NCBI RefSeq assembly: GCF_014648055.1
Contig: NZ_BMQJ01000005.1
Coordinates: 124,001-188,000 of the forward strand
From: Streptosporangium pseudovulgare
Lineage (GTDB): Bacteria; Actinomycetota; Actinomycetes; Streptosporangiales; Streptosporangiaceae
Length of the DNA stretch: 64,000 nucleotides
Direction of reading: 5' to 3'
Shown here piece after piece: positions 1-7,782 of the stretch. Made by a program: the position numbers and the translations under genes. Numbering within the stretch: position 1 is the first letter of the stretch; each line of letters opens with the position of its first letter. The notes under the pieces are model-generated. The model did not search any database. It saw only the letters and a program-made list of their open reading frames with translations, and was not told where the DNA came from.

Positions 1-359
1 ACCTCCTGTTCCCCACCGCCGCCGACCTCGCCGAGGCCGACCTCGCCGGGCTCGGGCTGACCGGGCGGCGGGTGACCACGCTGCGTGCGCTCGCCGCGAA
101 GGTCGCCGACGGCGAGATCGACCTGGACGGCGCGCAGGAACCGGCCGAGGCGGTGGCCCGGCTGCTGGAGGTGCCGGGGATCGGCCCGTGGACGGCCGGC
201 TACATCGCGCTGCGTGCCCTGCGCGACCCGGACGCCTGGCCCCGCGGAGACCTCGGGCTGCGGCGCGCCATGGTGAGCCTGGGCATTCCCGAAGATCACA
301 TCGAGCGGTGGCGGCCCTGGCGGGCCTACGCCGCGCTGCACCTTTGGAGTTCAGAATGA
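1..359 (+). CDS. alkA: DNA-3-methyladenine glycosylase II (AlkA-type), 3' end only
   Basis: The gene enters from outside the window. The frame starts at base 3 and gives 118 C-terminal residues. A helix-hairpin-helix is visible (VPGIGPWTAGYIALRAL, from about visible residue 57), followed by the HhH-GPD catalytic stretch WPRGDLGLRRA, whose Asp (visible residue 83, bases 249-251) is the expected catalytic base that releases alkylated purines. The ending YAALHLW is typical of AlkA C-termini. It overlaps ogt by 4 bp (ATGA), so the two repair genes are translationally coupled. The missing N-terminus could be a simple AlkA domain or an Ada/AraC-AlkA fusion, which is common in actinobacteria; this cannot be decided here. 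Confidence 0.9.
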   Translation, partial: LLFPTAADLAEADLAGLGLTGRRVTTLRALAAKVADGEIDLDGAQEPAEAVARLLEVPGIGPWTAGYIALRALRDPDAWPRGDLGLRRAMVSLGIPEDHIERWRPWRAYAALHLWSSE

Positions 360-868
360 CCACTACGACGATCGAGGCGCAGGTCCTGCCCACCCCGGCC
401 GGGCCGCTGTCGCTGCTCTCGCACGGGGGGACCCTCGTCGCGGCCGGCTTCACCGCCGACCCGGAGGAGATGTTCGCCAGGCTCTCACCCGCGATGCGGG
501 CTCACGGCCTGACCAGGGTGGACGACCTGGGCCACGCGGCGCGGGCCGTACGCGACTATCTGGACGGCGACCTGACGGCCCTCGACACCGTCGAGGTGTC
601 CCAGCCGGGGTCGCCCGGACGGCAGCGGCTGCTGACCGCGTTGCGGGAGGTCCCGGCCGGGACCACGGTCAGCTACGCCGAGCTCGCCGAGCGGGCGGGC
701 ATGCCGAGGACGGCCGCCCGGGCGGCCGGCGGGGCGTGCGCGGGGAACCTGATCGCGCCGTTCGTCCCGTGCCACCGCGTCCTGCCGTCCACCGGGGGCT
801 TCGGCGGCTACTACTACGGCACCCCGGTCAAGCAGTGGCTGCTCACCCACGAGAAGGCCCTCGGCTGA
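356..868 (+). CDS. ogt: Methylated-DNA--[protein]-cysteine S-methyltransferase
   Basis: A 170-residue single-domain O6-alkylguanine-DNA alkyltransferase, the usual length for Ogt without an Ada regulatory domain. The C-terminal DNA-binding part contains PAGTTVSYAELAERAG and the active-site motif FVPCHRVLP, with acceptor Cys139 that takes the alkyl group irreversibly. FGGYYYG follows as in the family. The ATG at 356 was chosen because it overlaps the alkA stop (ATGA) and no longer start gives Ogt-like sequence. With alkA it forms an alkylation-damage repair operon. The 118 bp after it carry three copies of a 9-bp ACCACCCG(C/G) repeat starting at the stop codon, with no recognisable terminator. 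Confidence 0.95.
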   Translation: MTTTTIEAQVLPTPAGPLSLLSHGGTLVAAGFTADPEEMFARLSPAMRAHGLTRVDDLGHAARAVRDYLDGDLTALDTVEVSQPGSPGRQRLLTALREVPAGTTVSYAELAERAGMPRTAARAAGGACAGNLIAPFVPCHRVLPSTGGFGGYYYGTPVKQWLLTHEKALG

Positions 869-986
869 CCACCCGCACCACCCGCACCACCCGGACCGGC
901 GGGGACGGGACTCGCCGGGACGCGGTACGGCCCGCCGCCCGTGCCCGTTCCGCGATCCCGGCCGGTCCGGCGACGTGCCCCGGCCC

Positions 987-1913
987 TCAGTCGGTCCCGG
1001 TGACGGTGCTCTGCACCTCGCCCACCTCGACGTCGCGGGTCGCGCCGACCTGGATGGGGTCGTAGGCGAAGGGCGCGACGCCGCCCTGCCCCTGGGCCGT
1101 CACCTCCCACACCGAGGTCACCGTCAGCTCGTAGACGCGACGCGGCTGGTCGACCGAGGCGTGGAGGTACTGGACGCCGCAGGTGAACTCCCCGCCCTTG
1201 GTGTACGGCTTGCCGGTCGGCCCGCAGTCCGTCATGACCTTGGCCCGGTCGTCGGTCGTCCCGGACTTGATCGTCATGTCGTGCAGGTTCGCGGTCACCG
1301 TGGCGCTCATGTAGCCCGGGATCGTGGCCGTCACCGACCTGGTGGTCTGGCCCGCGTCGTCGAGCCAGACCCAGGTCGGCAGGTTGACGTAGCTCTTGAC
1401 GTCGGGGTTCAGCTTGATCTTCGGCTCGGGCACGGTCAGCGCGGCGCGGGCGATGTCGAGGAGCTCCTGCATGGTGATCCCGTTGGGCGGGGTCGTGTTC
1501 GGCGGCACCCAGATCTCGGGCTCCATGCCGCCGAAACAGGCGACTCCGGCGTCGGTGCCGTCGTGCGCGACGTGCCACCAGCGGCCCTCCTGGCCCTCCT
1601 TGTCCTTGTACTTGTCCAGGTAGGCGTCATCGGGGGTCTCCCCCCAGGTGCGTTCCGCGCTGTTCTGCCGGTCCGTGCGGAACTTCAGCTCGTCCTCGGC
1701 GTTGTTGCCCGGCTCGTACCAGCAGTGGCGCTTGACCTGGTATCCGTCGCTCTTGGCGCCCAGACCGGACCCGGACAGGCGGATCTGGGAGTTGTACAGC
1801 TCGATCCTGCTTGTGTTGCCGCTCTGGCTGGTCCGGACCCCGCCACCGCCGCCGTCCGGCTGCGGGCCGGGGGCGAGCAGGAGCAGGCCCGCGACGGTCA
1901 CATTTATGATCAT
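987..1913 (-). CDS. Secreted protein of unknown function at the end of the Tad operon
   Basis: 308 residues, not assigned to a family with certainty. It starts with ATG at 1913, which overlaps the stop of the upstream lipoprotein by 4 bp (ATGA). The N-terminus has a short hydrophobic stretch (about residues 4-14, INVTVAGLLLL), consistent with a signal peptide or anchor, then a Gly-rich linker. The body is rich in aromatic residues (GRWWHVAHD, LPTWVWLDD, YELTVTSVWEV) and has several Cys that could form disulfides. This suggests an extracellular beta-rich protein. The position at the tail of the Tad locus suggests a surface or pilus-associated role; that is inference from context only. Confidence 0.75.
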   Translation of the reverse strand: MIINVTVAGLLLLAPGPQPDGGGGGVRTSQSGNTSRIELYNSQIRLSGSGLGAKSDGYQVKRHCWYEPGNNAEDELKFRTDRQNSAERTWGETPDDAYLDKYKDKEGQEGRWWHVAHDGTDAGVACFGGMEPEIWVPPNTTPPNGITMQELLDIARAALTVPEPKIKLNPDVKSYVNLPTWVWLDDAGQTTRSVTATIPGYMSATVTANLHDMTIKSGTTDDRAKVMTDCGPTGKPYTKGGEFTCGVQYLHASVDQPRRVYELTVTSVWEVTAQGQGGVAPFAYDPIQVGATRDVEVGEVQSTVTGTD

Positions 1914-2644
1914 CGAAGACACCCCTTCGCGGGTTCGCCGGGCAGTTCCTCGTACTGGAGCAGCACGATCCGCCAGACGCCGTCGTCGCCGCGGCGCATC
2001 CCGGCGGTCTGCAGGAACGGGCCCCTGGTCCAGGACGGCTGCCGGCGGACCGCCTTCCCCGTGTCGGCGTCCAGGAGCCGCATGCCGGTCTCGTCGACGC
2101 ACGCCTTGAAGGTCGCCCCGCGGCCGTCGACCGCGGCGACGTTCATCGCGTAGATCCGGGAGACGCCCCGCAGCGACGTGTGGTGCTCCAGGAACCGTCC
2201 CACCCATTCGCGGCCCTGCCAGACCCCTTCGTCCCGCATCGCGTTCAGGTAGGCGGCGTCGGCGCCCCGGGTGACGACCGCGCTGTACGACCCGGCGCGG
2301 TAGTCACGGAAGGCGTTGATCATCTCCGCGGTGCCGGGGTCGGACACCGCGGGCCACTCGACCACCACCCGCACCTCGGGGGAGATCACGATGGTCTCCT
2401 CCTTCGGCCCGGAGACGGCGCCGTCGGTGCGCCGGGGACCGTCCGTGCCCTCCGGGGCGGGGCTCCCCGCCGCGTTCCGCGACGCGCCCGGCGGGTCGGC
2501 CGGGAGATCGACGGGGGTGAACGGCCGGGCGGGCGGCGAGGAGCAGCCCACCGGCGCGGCCAGGGCCAGCGCGGCCAACGCTCGCATGACGGCCACGTTA
2601 GGAGCGCCCGCCGCACGGAACCACCGGTATGCACGAATCAGCAT
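1910..2644 (-). CDS. Putative lipoprotein of the Tad locus
   Basis: 244 residues from the ATG at 2644, chosen because a strong GGAGGAG ribosome site lies just upstream; an internal ATG at 2587 has none. The N-terminal 35 residues hold Arg residues, a hydrophobic run (ALAALALAAPVG) and then Cys-Ser-Ser, so the protein is probably a lipoprotein, although the lipobox PVGC is atypical. A Pro/Gly-rich linker follows, then a compact C-terminal domain (from about residue 110) with EMINAFRDYRAGSY and VWRIVLLQYEEL, which resembles small NTF2-like or calcium-channel-type solute-binding folds without a firm match. It is coupled to the next gene by ATGA. Function unknown. Confidence 0.75.
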   Translation of the reverse strand: MLIRAYRWFRAAGAPNVAVMRALAALALAAPVGCSSPPARPFTPVDLPADPPGASRNAAGSPAPEGTDGPRRTDGAVSGPKEETIVISPEVRVVVEWPAVSDPGTAEMINAFRDYRAGSYSAVVTRGADAAYLNAMRDEGVWQGREWVGRFLEHHTSLRGVSRIYAMNVAAVDGRGATFKACVDETGMRLLDADTGKAVRRQPSWTRGPFLQTAGMRRGDDGVWRIVLLQYEELPGEPAKGCLR

Positions 2645-2760
2645 GGTTCCGCTCCTCCCTCCGTCCCCGGTCATCCCCGTCCTTCGTCCTTCCGCGTCTC
2701 CGGCTCTTCCCGGACGCCACCGCGCTCCCCGCCCGGCGGCGCCGTACCGCTTCCGCGCGG

Positions 2761-5754
2761 TCATGCCGACGGCGCCGAGCGCACCCGCCACGAGGGCAGA
2801 AGCTCGTCGATGAGCGCCTCGGTCTCCGGCGCCATCCCGCCCCCGCCGGGCCGGGCGGAGCGCCGGTGCAGGCCGTCCGCCACGGCCCGCAGCCTGGCGG
2901 AGTCGCCGGTGAGGTGGGTGGCCCTCAGCAGGTCGCGCCAGAGCCCCTCGTCGTCGGGGGCGAGCAGCAGCCCGGCCCGCGCCGCGCCGACGGCCCGGTC
3001 GGCCTCGCCGCGGGCCAGCCGTGCCTCACAGAGCCGGTGGGCGGCGTCGGCGACGGCGGCGGTCACGTCGTACTCCAGGTCGTCGGCGGCCAGCCAGGCG
3101 TACCGGCCGCGCGGGCGGTCGGCGAGCAGCGGGCCGCGCACCAGGCCCAGGGCCTTCTCCAGCAGTACGGCGCGCATGGTCGGGTCGGCCTGCGCCCGGC
3201 GGGCGAACGCGCGGAAGAGCGACCAGTCGGTCCGCACCTCCGGGCCCAGCCGGAGCCGGCCCGCGTCGTCGGTGTGGAGGTTGGGCCGGCCGGAACGGTC
3301 GGTGCCCAGCCAGTCGACGACCCGGGCGATGGTGGCGTCCCGGACCGCGGACTGCACGCCGCGCGGCCACAGGATGCCGCCCAGCACGACCGGGTGGACG
3401 CCGCCCGGGTGGGTCGCGAGGTAGACGACGAGCTCCACGGCCAGGGCGGCGCGGCCCTCCTCCATCGGCGGCGGGCCGAGCACCTCGGCCGGCCCGAGGA
3501 TCCGCACCTCGACCGAGGGCGCCCCCGCGGCCGGCTGCGGTTCCGGCTCGTCGGGCAGCGGCTCGCCGTCGAGTCGTTCGGCCGTGCGGAACAGTTCCAC
3601 CAGGGAGCGGTAGTGGCGGCGGGGCAGGAGCTGGGCGGTGACGTCGAAGCCGAGCGCGTCGACGAGCGCCCGGCCGTCCTCGGTGATCTCCCAGTTCCAG
3701 GTGGCGTGCGGCACCTCGCCCGCCACGACGTACCCGGCGGCCGTCCGGACGCCCTTCCTGGCCAGCAGCGCCAGGCGGCGGCCCTCCTCGGCGGTGGGGG
3801 CGACCGCGGACAGCACGTAGTGCGGAGGCCAGATCGGGTCGGCGGCGCGGCCGTGGATCCGGCCGGTGAGCACGTCGTCGCCGTGGCCGCGCTCGTTCGC
3901 GGTGGCCTCCAGCTCGGGCAGGACGTCCGCGAGGGCGCCCGCGCACCGGATCCGGTCGGGGGCGATCACGGCCAGTTCCTCCCCGAAGCCGACCAGCGTG
4001 ACGCGCATCCGGTCGGACCAGCGGTTGGTGGCCAGCTCCACGGCGAGCGCGGCGAGCGCCGAAGTGGTCCGTTCCCCCTTCAGGCTGATCAGGCCGTGGG
4101 CCGCCTCCAGGTCCACGAGCACCCGGCCCTCGCCGTTGGAGCCGAGCGAGACCAGTCCCGGGTACGGCGCGGGCGCGTCGGCGAGGGACCGTTCGTCGAT
4201 CATCCGGCCCTCCTGGGCGGGCAGCCGCCAGACCTGGCCCCCGTCGCAGGAGACCCAGGGGGCGGGGGCGTCCTCCTGCGGAGGGTGGATCCACAGGTCG
4301 AGGGTCTGCGCGGACAGGTACGCGGCGTAGACGGTCGGCGGGACGCGCCGCTGCTCGGCGAGCGACCTGCCGAGGAGCCGCAGCCCGAGGTCGAGCATCC
4401 GGCTGCCCGGCGCGTCGGCCCCGATCCGGAGCGCGACCTCGGCCTCGGCGGCGTCGTCGCGCGGCCGGACGACCCGGCGGCCGAACGCCCGCTCCCAGAG
4501 CTGCCGTCTGCGCCTGCCGCCGAGTGCGGCCAGCACCCCGGCCGCCAGCAGGGAGGCCCCGGCGAGGTAGTCGAGCAGCGGCGCCCCGGTCTCGGGCTCG
4601 GCGGCCCAGTCCGGGGGGACCGGCCGTTCCGTGGCGCTCCCCCGACCGGGGTCACCCGGCGCGTGCTCCCGCCCGCTGGCGTGCTCACCGGTCCGGGACG
4701 GCTCCGCGGTGCCGCGGCCGGTCTCGGCGGGCGCGGGCCGTTCCGCACGGCCGGAGTCGCCGGGCCGTTCCGTACGGCCTGGGTCGCCGGGCCGCGTGGT
4801 GACGGTCCCCTCGCCGGTCCGGCGGTCGCCGGAGCCGTCGCCGGGCAGGACCGAGGTGTCCTGGGGAGGGGAGACCTCCGCGTGCCTCCCGGTCCCCGCC
4901 TCCTCCCCCGCCGGGAGGTCCCGGGTGCCGGGCGTGACGTGCTGGGTGCGTCCGTCGAGCTCGGCGGGCTTGTACGGATGGTCCTTGAGGGTCTCGTCGC
5001 GCGACTGGTCGACCGGGACGATGTGCACGTTCCTCGCGTCGTCCGGCATGTCGAGCACCCAGCCGGGCCTGATCAGGTCGGCCATGTGCAGGCGGCTGCC
5101 GTCGGGCTGCTCCTTGTGCTGGTTGAGCCGGTAGACCTCCGGGTAACGGCGGCCGTCGCCCAGGCACTTCTCCGCGATCTCCCACAGGCTCTCGTGGTGG
5201 CGGCCGTGCGGCGGCTGCACCACGTACACCTTCTTGGCCTTCGCGACCGGCACCAGCGGCGCCCGCTGCTCCTCGGAGACCGGAGCCGACAGGGCCGACA
5301 GCGCGTCCGCGGCGGCCGCGGCGACCGGGGGACGGGGCGGCGGGCCGCTGGGCCGGGCGATCGGCACCACCACCGCCGACACGGTGAACAGCAGCAGCGC
5401 CGCCGAGACCAGCCGGTTGGCCAGCGCCTGGGTGCCGCCGGAGAACGGGACCTGGGCCGGCATGCCGACCCGGCGTATCCCGGCGTAGACCTCGACGATC
5501 ACACAGACGGTCAGCTGCAGCCAGGCGAGCCAGACCAGCAGCACCAGGATCGCGATGATCGTGCTGGTGCCGACCTGGCTGGTCAGCACGTCCAGGTCGA
5601 GCAGTTCGGGAGGGAGGGGCGGCCCGGCCAGCCGCAGCAGGGCGTAGGGGACTCCGCCGACGAGCGCGACCAGCAGGACCAGCGCGCCGAGTCCGGCGAG
5701 CACGTCGCCCGGCGTGCGCCTGGGCCTGATGCGCACGGGCTGTCGCGGTGGCAT
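2761..5754 (-). CDS. Membrane-anchored LysM and BTAD-domain regulator
   Basis: 997 residues. The N-terminus has about three transmembrane segments within residues 18-135. A LysM-like peptidoglycan-binding region follows (about 172-235, KKVYVVQPPHGRHHESLWEIAEKC to WVLDMPDD), then a Pro/Arg/Gly-rich linker, a further membrane segment (about 393-412) and a large C-terminal part. The last 240 residues (from SVEVRILGPAEVLG) form a bacterial transcriptional activator domain of the SARP/AfsR type (winged helix plus helical repeats: TDWSLFRAFARRA, ARAGLLLAPDDEGLWRDLL). Such LysM-BTAD proteins accompany Tad pilus genes in actinomycetes. Sensing the cell wall and relaying to transcription is an inference. 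The start at 5754 has GAGAGGGAGAGG upstream. Confidence 0.9.
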   Translation of the reverse strand: MPPRQPVRIRPRRTPGDVLAGLGALVLLVALVGGVPYALLRLAGPPLPPELLDLDVLTSQVGTSTIIAILVLLVWLAWLQLTVCVIVEVYAGIRRVGMPAQVPFSGGTQALANRLVSAALLLFTVSAVVVPIARPSGPPPRPPVAAAAADALSALSAPVSEEQRAPLVPVAKAKKVYVVQPPHGRHHESLWEIAEKCLGDGRRYPEVYRLNQHKEQPDGSRLHMADLIRPGWVLDMPDDARNVHIVPVDQSRDETLKDHPYKPAELDGRTQHVTPGTRDLPAGEEAGTGRHAEVSPPQDTSVLPGDGSGDRRTGEGTVTTRPGDPGRTERPGDSGRAERPAPAETGRGTAEPSRTGEHASGREHAPGDPGRGSATERPVPPDWAAEPETGAPLLDYLAGASLLAAGVLAALGGRRRRQLWERAFGRRVVRPRDDAAEAEVALRIGADAPGSRMLDLGLRLLGRSLAEQRRVPPTVYAAYLSAQTLDLWIHPPQEDAPAPWVSCDGGQVWRLPAQEGRMIDERSLADAPAPYPGLVSLGSNGEGRVLVDLEAAHGLISLKGERTTSALAALAVELATNRWSDRMRVTLVGFGEELAVIAPDRIRCAGALADVLPELEATANERGHGDDVLTGRIHGRAADPIWPPHYVLSAVAPTAEEGRRLALLARKGVRTAAGYVVAGEVPHATWNWEITEDGRALVDALGFDVTAQLLPRRHYRSLVELFRTAERLDGEPLPDEPEPQPAAGAPSVEVRILGPAEVLGPPPMEEGRAALAVELVVYLATHPGGVHPVVLGGILWPRGVQSAVRDATIARVVDWLGTDRSGRPNLHTDDAGRLRLGPEVRTDWSLFRAFARRAQADPTMRAVLLEKALGLVRGPLLADRPRGRYAWLAADDLEYDVTAAVADAAHRLCEARLARGEADRAVGAARAGLLLAPDDEGLWRDLLRATHLTGDSARLRAVADGLHRRSARPGGGGMAPETEALIDELLPSWRVRSAPSA

Positions 5755-5835
5755 GCCTCTCCCTCTCAGTTCCCCTCCTCGTCCAGGTTCGCCCCGTCCC
5801 GCCGGCCGGGCGGGCGGTACGCCCCGATCGGTATG

Positions 5836-5857
5836 GCCCGCCGGTCGCGGCGGGCCG
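5836..5857. terminator. GC hairpin inside the Tad operon
   Basis: GGCCCGCCG and CGGCGGGCC form a perfect 9-bp stem with a 4-nt loop between the TadG-like gene and the LysM-BTAD gene. No T-tract follows. It could attenuate transcription or stabilise the upstream pilus transcript, but this is inference. Confidence 0.4.
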
Positions 5858-5888
5858 GGGCGGTGCCCGGGTGGGGCGGGGCGGGCCA

Positions 5889-6410
5889 TCAGGCGTCGTC
5901 CCCGGCGTCCGGGCCCGCGGTGGCCTCGGCCTTCATGTCGGAGCCCGGAAAACCGAGCGCGGCGAGGAAGACCGCCTTCCAGGCGACGGTGACCCCCACG
6001 GTGACCTCCGCCTGCCCGGCGCCGACGGAGCACCCGGCGATCCGGACGTCGCCGGTGGCGTGGGCGGAGACGATCTCCTCGGCCTCCGCGCAGACCTCGC
6101 CCTCGTCCATGAGCCGGACCTGACCGGTGGCGCGCAGCGTCTCCTCGTCGATCCGGTCGGCCGCGGCCCGGGCCGCCTGCTCGGCGATGTCGGCGGCCCG
6201 CAGCCGGGCGTTGATGGCGGCCCCGCCGTCCACCAGGAGCCCGGCGAGCAGGAAGACCGCCACGGAGAAGACCACCGTGAAGACCGACATCGACCCCCGC
6301 TCGCCCGCTCGCCGGACCGGTCCGGGATGCGTTGAACACCCGGGAGGCCACCGGTGACCGGGAGGCTCCGCGTGCCCGAGGTACGGCGCCCGCCGCCGCA
6401 TGGCGTTCAC
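5889..6410 (-). CDS. TadG-like pseudopilin lacking Glu+5
   Basis: 173 residues from a GTG at 6410 that overlaps the previous stop (GTGA) and has GGAGG upstream; an ATG at 6401 is the alternative start. After about 35 basic residues comes RGSMSVFTVVFSVAVFLLAGLLVDGG, a Gly then hydrophobic segment typical of TadE/TadG-type (Rv3654c-like) pseudopilins. INARLRAADIAEQAARAAAD then matches the helical part that follows the pilin-like membrane segment. Unlike the three other pilin-like proteins of this locus, it has no Glu at position +5 after the Gly. It is therefore probably a minor subunit processed differently or not at all. The C-terminal half is a small extracytoplasmic domain. Confidence 0.85.
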   Translation of the reverse strand: MNAMRRRAPYLGHAEPPGHRWPPGCSTHPGPVRRAGERGSMSVFTVVFSVAVFLLAGLLVDGGAAINARLRAADIAEQAARAAADRIDEETLRATGQVRLMDEGEVCAEAEEIVSAHATGDVRIAGCSVGAGQAEVTVGVTVAWKAVFLAALGFPGSDMKAEATAGPDAGDDA

Positions 6411-6961
6411 CCGCCGTCCTCCTCCACCCTCCGGAACTCCTCCAGCGGGACCACCGAGTCGCCTTTGATCTCCTTGGCCGCGCCGAAGCCGAGGAAGCTC
6501 AGGTCGAGGGAGCAGGTGACCGCGGCCCGGACCCGGCCGCCCATCTCCCATTGGCTGCCCTCCAGGCTGACCTGCGGCTCGCACTGCCCCGACAGGGAGT
6601 CCTGCGCCGCCTGTTCCGCGGCGGACTCGGCGTCGGCGAACGAGCGCTCGACCGAGGCGGCCCTCGCCGCGTCCCTGGCCGCTCCGTTGACCTCGCCCTG
6701 GGCCTCGACCAGCCGCCCGGCGCCGACGAGCAGCAGCAGGAACAGCAGGAAGACCGGGGCCAGCAGGACCGTCTCGGCGGTCAGCGAGCCGCGCTCGCCG
6801 CGCCGGCCGTATCGGCCGTACCGAACCGTGGGTGTCCCGCCGCGCCGGCCGTGACGCGGACCGCCGAACCGCGGACCGCCGGCCGGGGAATCACCGGCCC
6901 GAGAGCCGCCGGCCCGGGGCGACGGCCGTCCGCCGAACCGCGCGAAGGCGCTCACGGGCAT
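6407..6961 (-). CDS. TadE-family pseudopilin
   Basis: 184 residues. A 57-residue Arg/Gly-rich leader precedes RRGERGSLTAETVLLAPVF, in which Gly is followed by Glu at +5, the class IVb prepilin pattern cut by a TadV-type peptidase. The hydrophobic stretch FLLFLLLLVGAGRLVEAQGEV and then NGAARDAARAASV are typical TadE features. The exported part is about 110 residues with a Cys pair. It starts at an ATG (6961) 10 bp inside the preceding tadE, with GGGAGCGAGGG upstream. The unusually long cytoplasmic leader is an oddity it shares with its neighbour. Confidence 0.88.
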   Translation of the reverse strand: MPVSAFARFGGRPSPRAGGSRAGDSPAGGPRFGGPRHGRRGGTPTVRYGRYGRRGERGSLTAETVLLAPVFLLFLLLLVGAGRLVEAQGEVNGAARDAARAASVERSFADAESAAEQAAQDSLSGQCEPQVSLEGSQWEMGGRVRAAVTCSLDLSFLGFGAAKEIKGDSVVPLEEFRRVEEDGG

Positions 6962-7536
6962 CCCTCGCTCCCGTCGTCGGGCCGGAAGCACTCGACGGGG
7001 CCGCCGAACCGCGCGGTGATGGTGAGCGTCCTTTCCGGCAGCAACGGGACCACCTGGACCGCGGTGGCGGTGATCTCGACGCCGCGCCGGCCGTCCTCGT
7101 CCCACGCCGTCACGGCGGCGCCCTCCAGGAGCTTCGGGCCGACCGCCCGGAGCACCTGTTCGGCCCGGGAGGTGGCGTCCGACTCCCAGGAGTCGGTGTC
7201 GATCCGGGCGAGGCGGGCCCCCTCCCGGGCGGCGGCGTCGGCGACCTGCCGCCCGTGGAACCACAGGGCGAACTGCACGACGAGCAGGATGATCGCCAGC
7301 ACCACCGGCATGATCATCGCCAGCTCGACGGCGGCGGCCCCTCGCTCACGGCGGTGCCGTACGGCGCCCCTTACGGCGCCTCTTACGTCGGCCCGTACGG
7401 TGCCTCTCACGGCGGTCCGCTCCGGACCACGTCCCCCGGCGGCGGCCCGTGGGCGGCCGCGGCCCCTCCCGGCAGGCCGCCGGGCGTCGCTTCCGGTGAC
7501 CGGCTTCCGGCTGCGCTCAGCCGTCACCGAAGCCAC
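6952..7536 (-). CDS. TadE-family pseudopilin
   Basis: 194 residues starting at GTG 7536, with GGAGGGG nine bases upstream, 20 bp inside the flp gene. A long basic leader contains repeated Val-Arg-Gly units (RGTVRADVRGAVRGAVRH, about residues 44-61), which arise from a short tandem nucleotide repeat. RRERGAAAVELAMIMPVVL follows with Glu at +5, a membrane segment (VVLAIILLVVQFALWF) and the TadE signature GRQVADAAAREGARLA. The C-terminal exported domain ends with Cys-Phe-Arg and Gly-Cys-Pro. It is probably a minor pilin or assembly subunit of the Tad pilus. Confidence 0.9.
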   Translation of the reverse strand: MASVTAERSRKPVTGSDARRPAGRGRGRPRAAAGGRGPERTAVRGTVRADVRGAVRGAVRHRRERGAAAVELAMIMPVVLAIILLVVQFALWFHGRQVADAAAREGARLARIDTDSWESDATSRAEQVLRAVGPKLLEGAAVTAWDEDGRRGVEITATAVQVVPLLPERTLTITARFGGPVECFRPDDGSEGCP

Positions 7537-7780
7537 CGCCGGTCCCCTCCCCGCCGCCTCCTCCTCCGCCCCCGCCGAACTGGTTGGAAATCTCGGCCTG
7601 CTTGCCCTCGACGAGGGTCTTGATGAGGGTGGCCAGGCCGAGCGCGACCCCGGCGATGATCGCCGTGATGATGACCCACTCGACGGCCGAGGCGCCCCGG
7701 GTGGGGGCGTTGCGGGCCCGCTCGATCCTCGTGCTCAGGAACGCGGCCGTATAGACGATCCACGGATGGTTGCTCAGCAT
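7517..7780 (-). CDS. flp: Flp-type major pilin candidate
   Basis: 87 residues. After a 28-residue leader, the class IVb pilin cleavage pattern TRGASAVEW is followed by the hydrophobic helix VIITAIIAGVALGLATLIKTL. Gly at -1, Glu at +5 and Trp in place of the usual Tyr at +6 fit the Flp family. The mature protein would be about 60 residues ending in a poly-Gly tail (nine consecutive Gly), longer and more flexible than typical Flp. It lies 2 bp after tadC and overlaps the next tadE. It is expected to be the structural subunit polymerised by CpaF/TadB/TadC. No prepilin peptidase gene is present in this window. Confidence 0.85.
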   Translation of the reverse strand: MLSNHPWIVYTAAFLSTRIERARNAPTRGASAVEWVIITAIIAGVALGLATLIKTLVEGKQAEISNQFGGGGGGGGGEGTGGGFGDG

Positions 7781-7782
7781 GG

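Noticed and set aside
868-894. Three tandem 9-bp ACCACCCG(C/G) units after ogt
   Set aside because: Too short and simple to assign a function; probably slippage in non-coding DNA.
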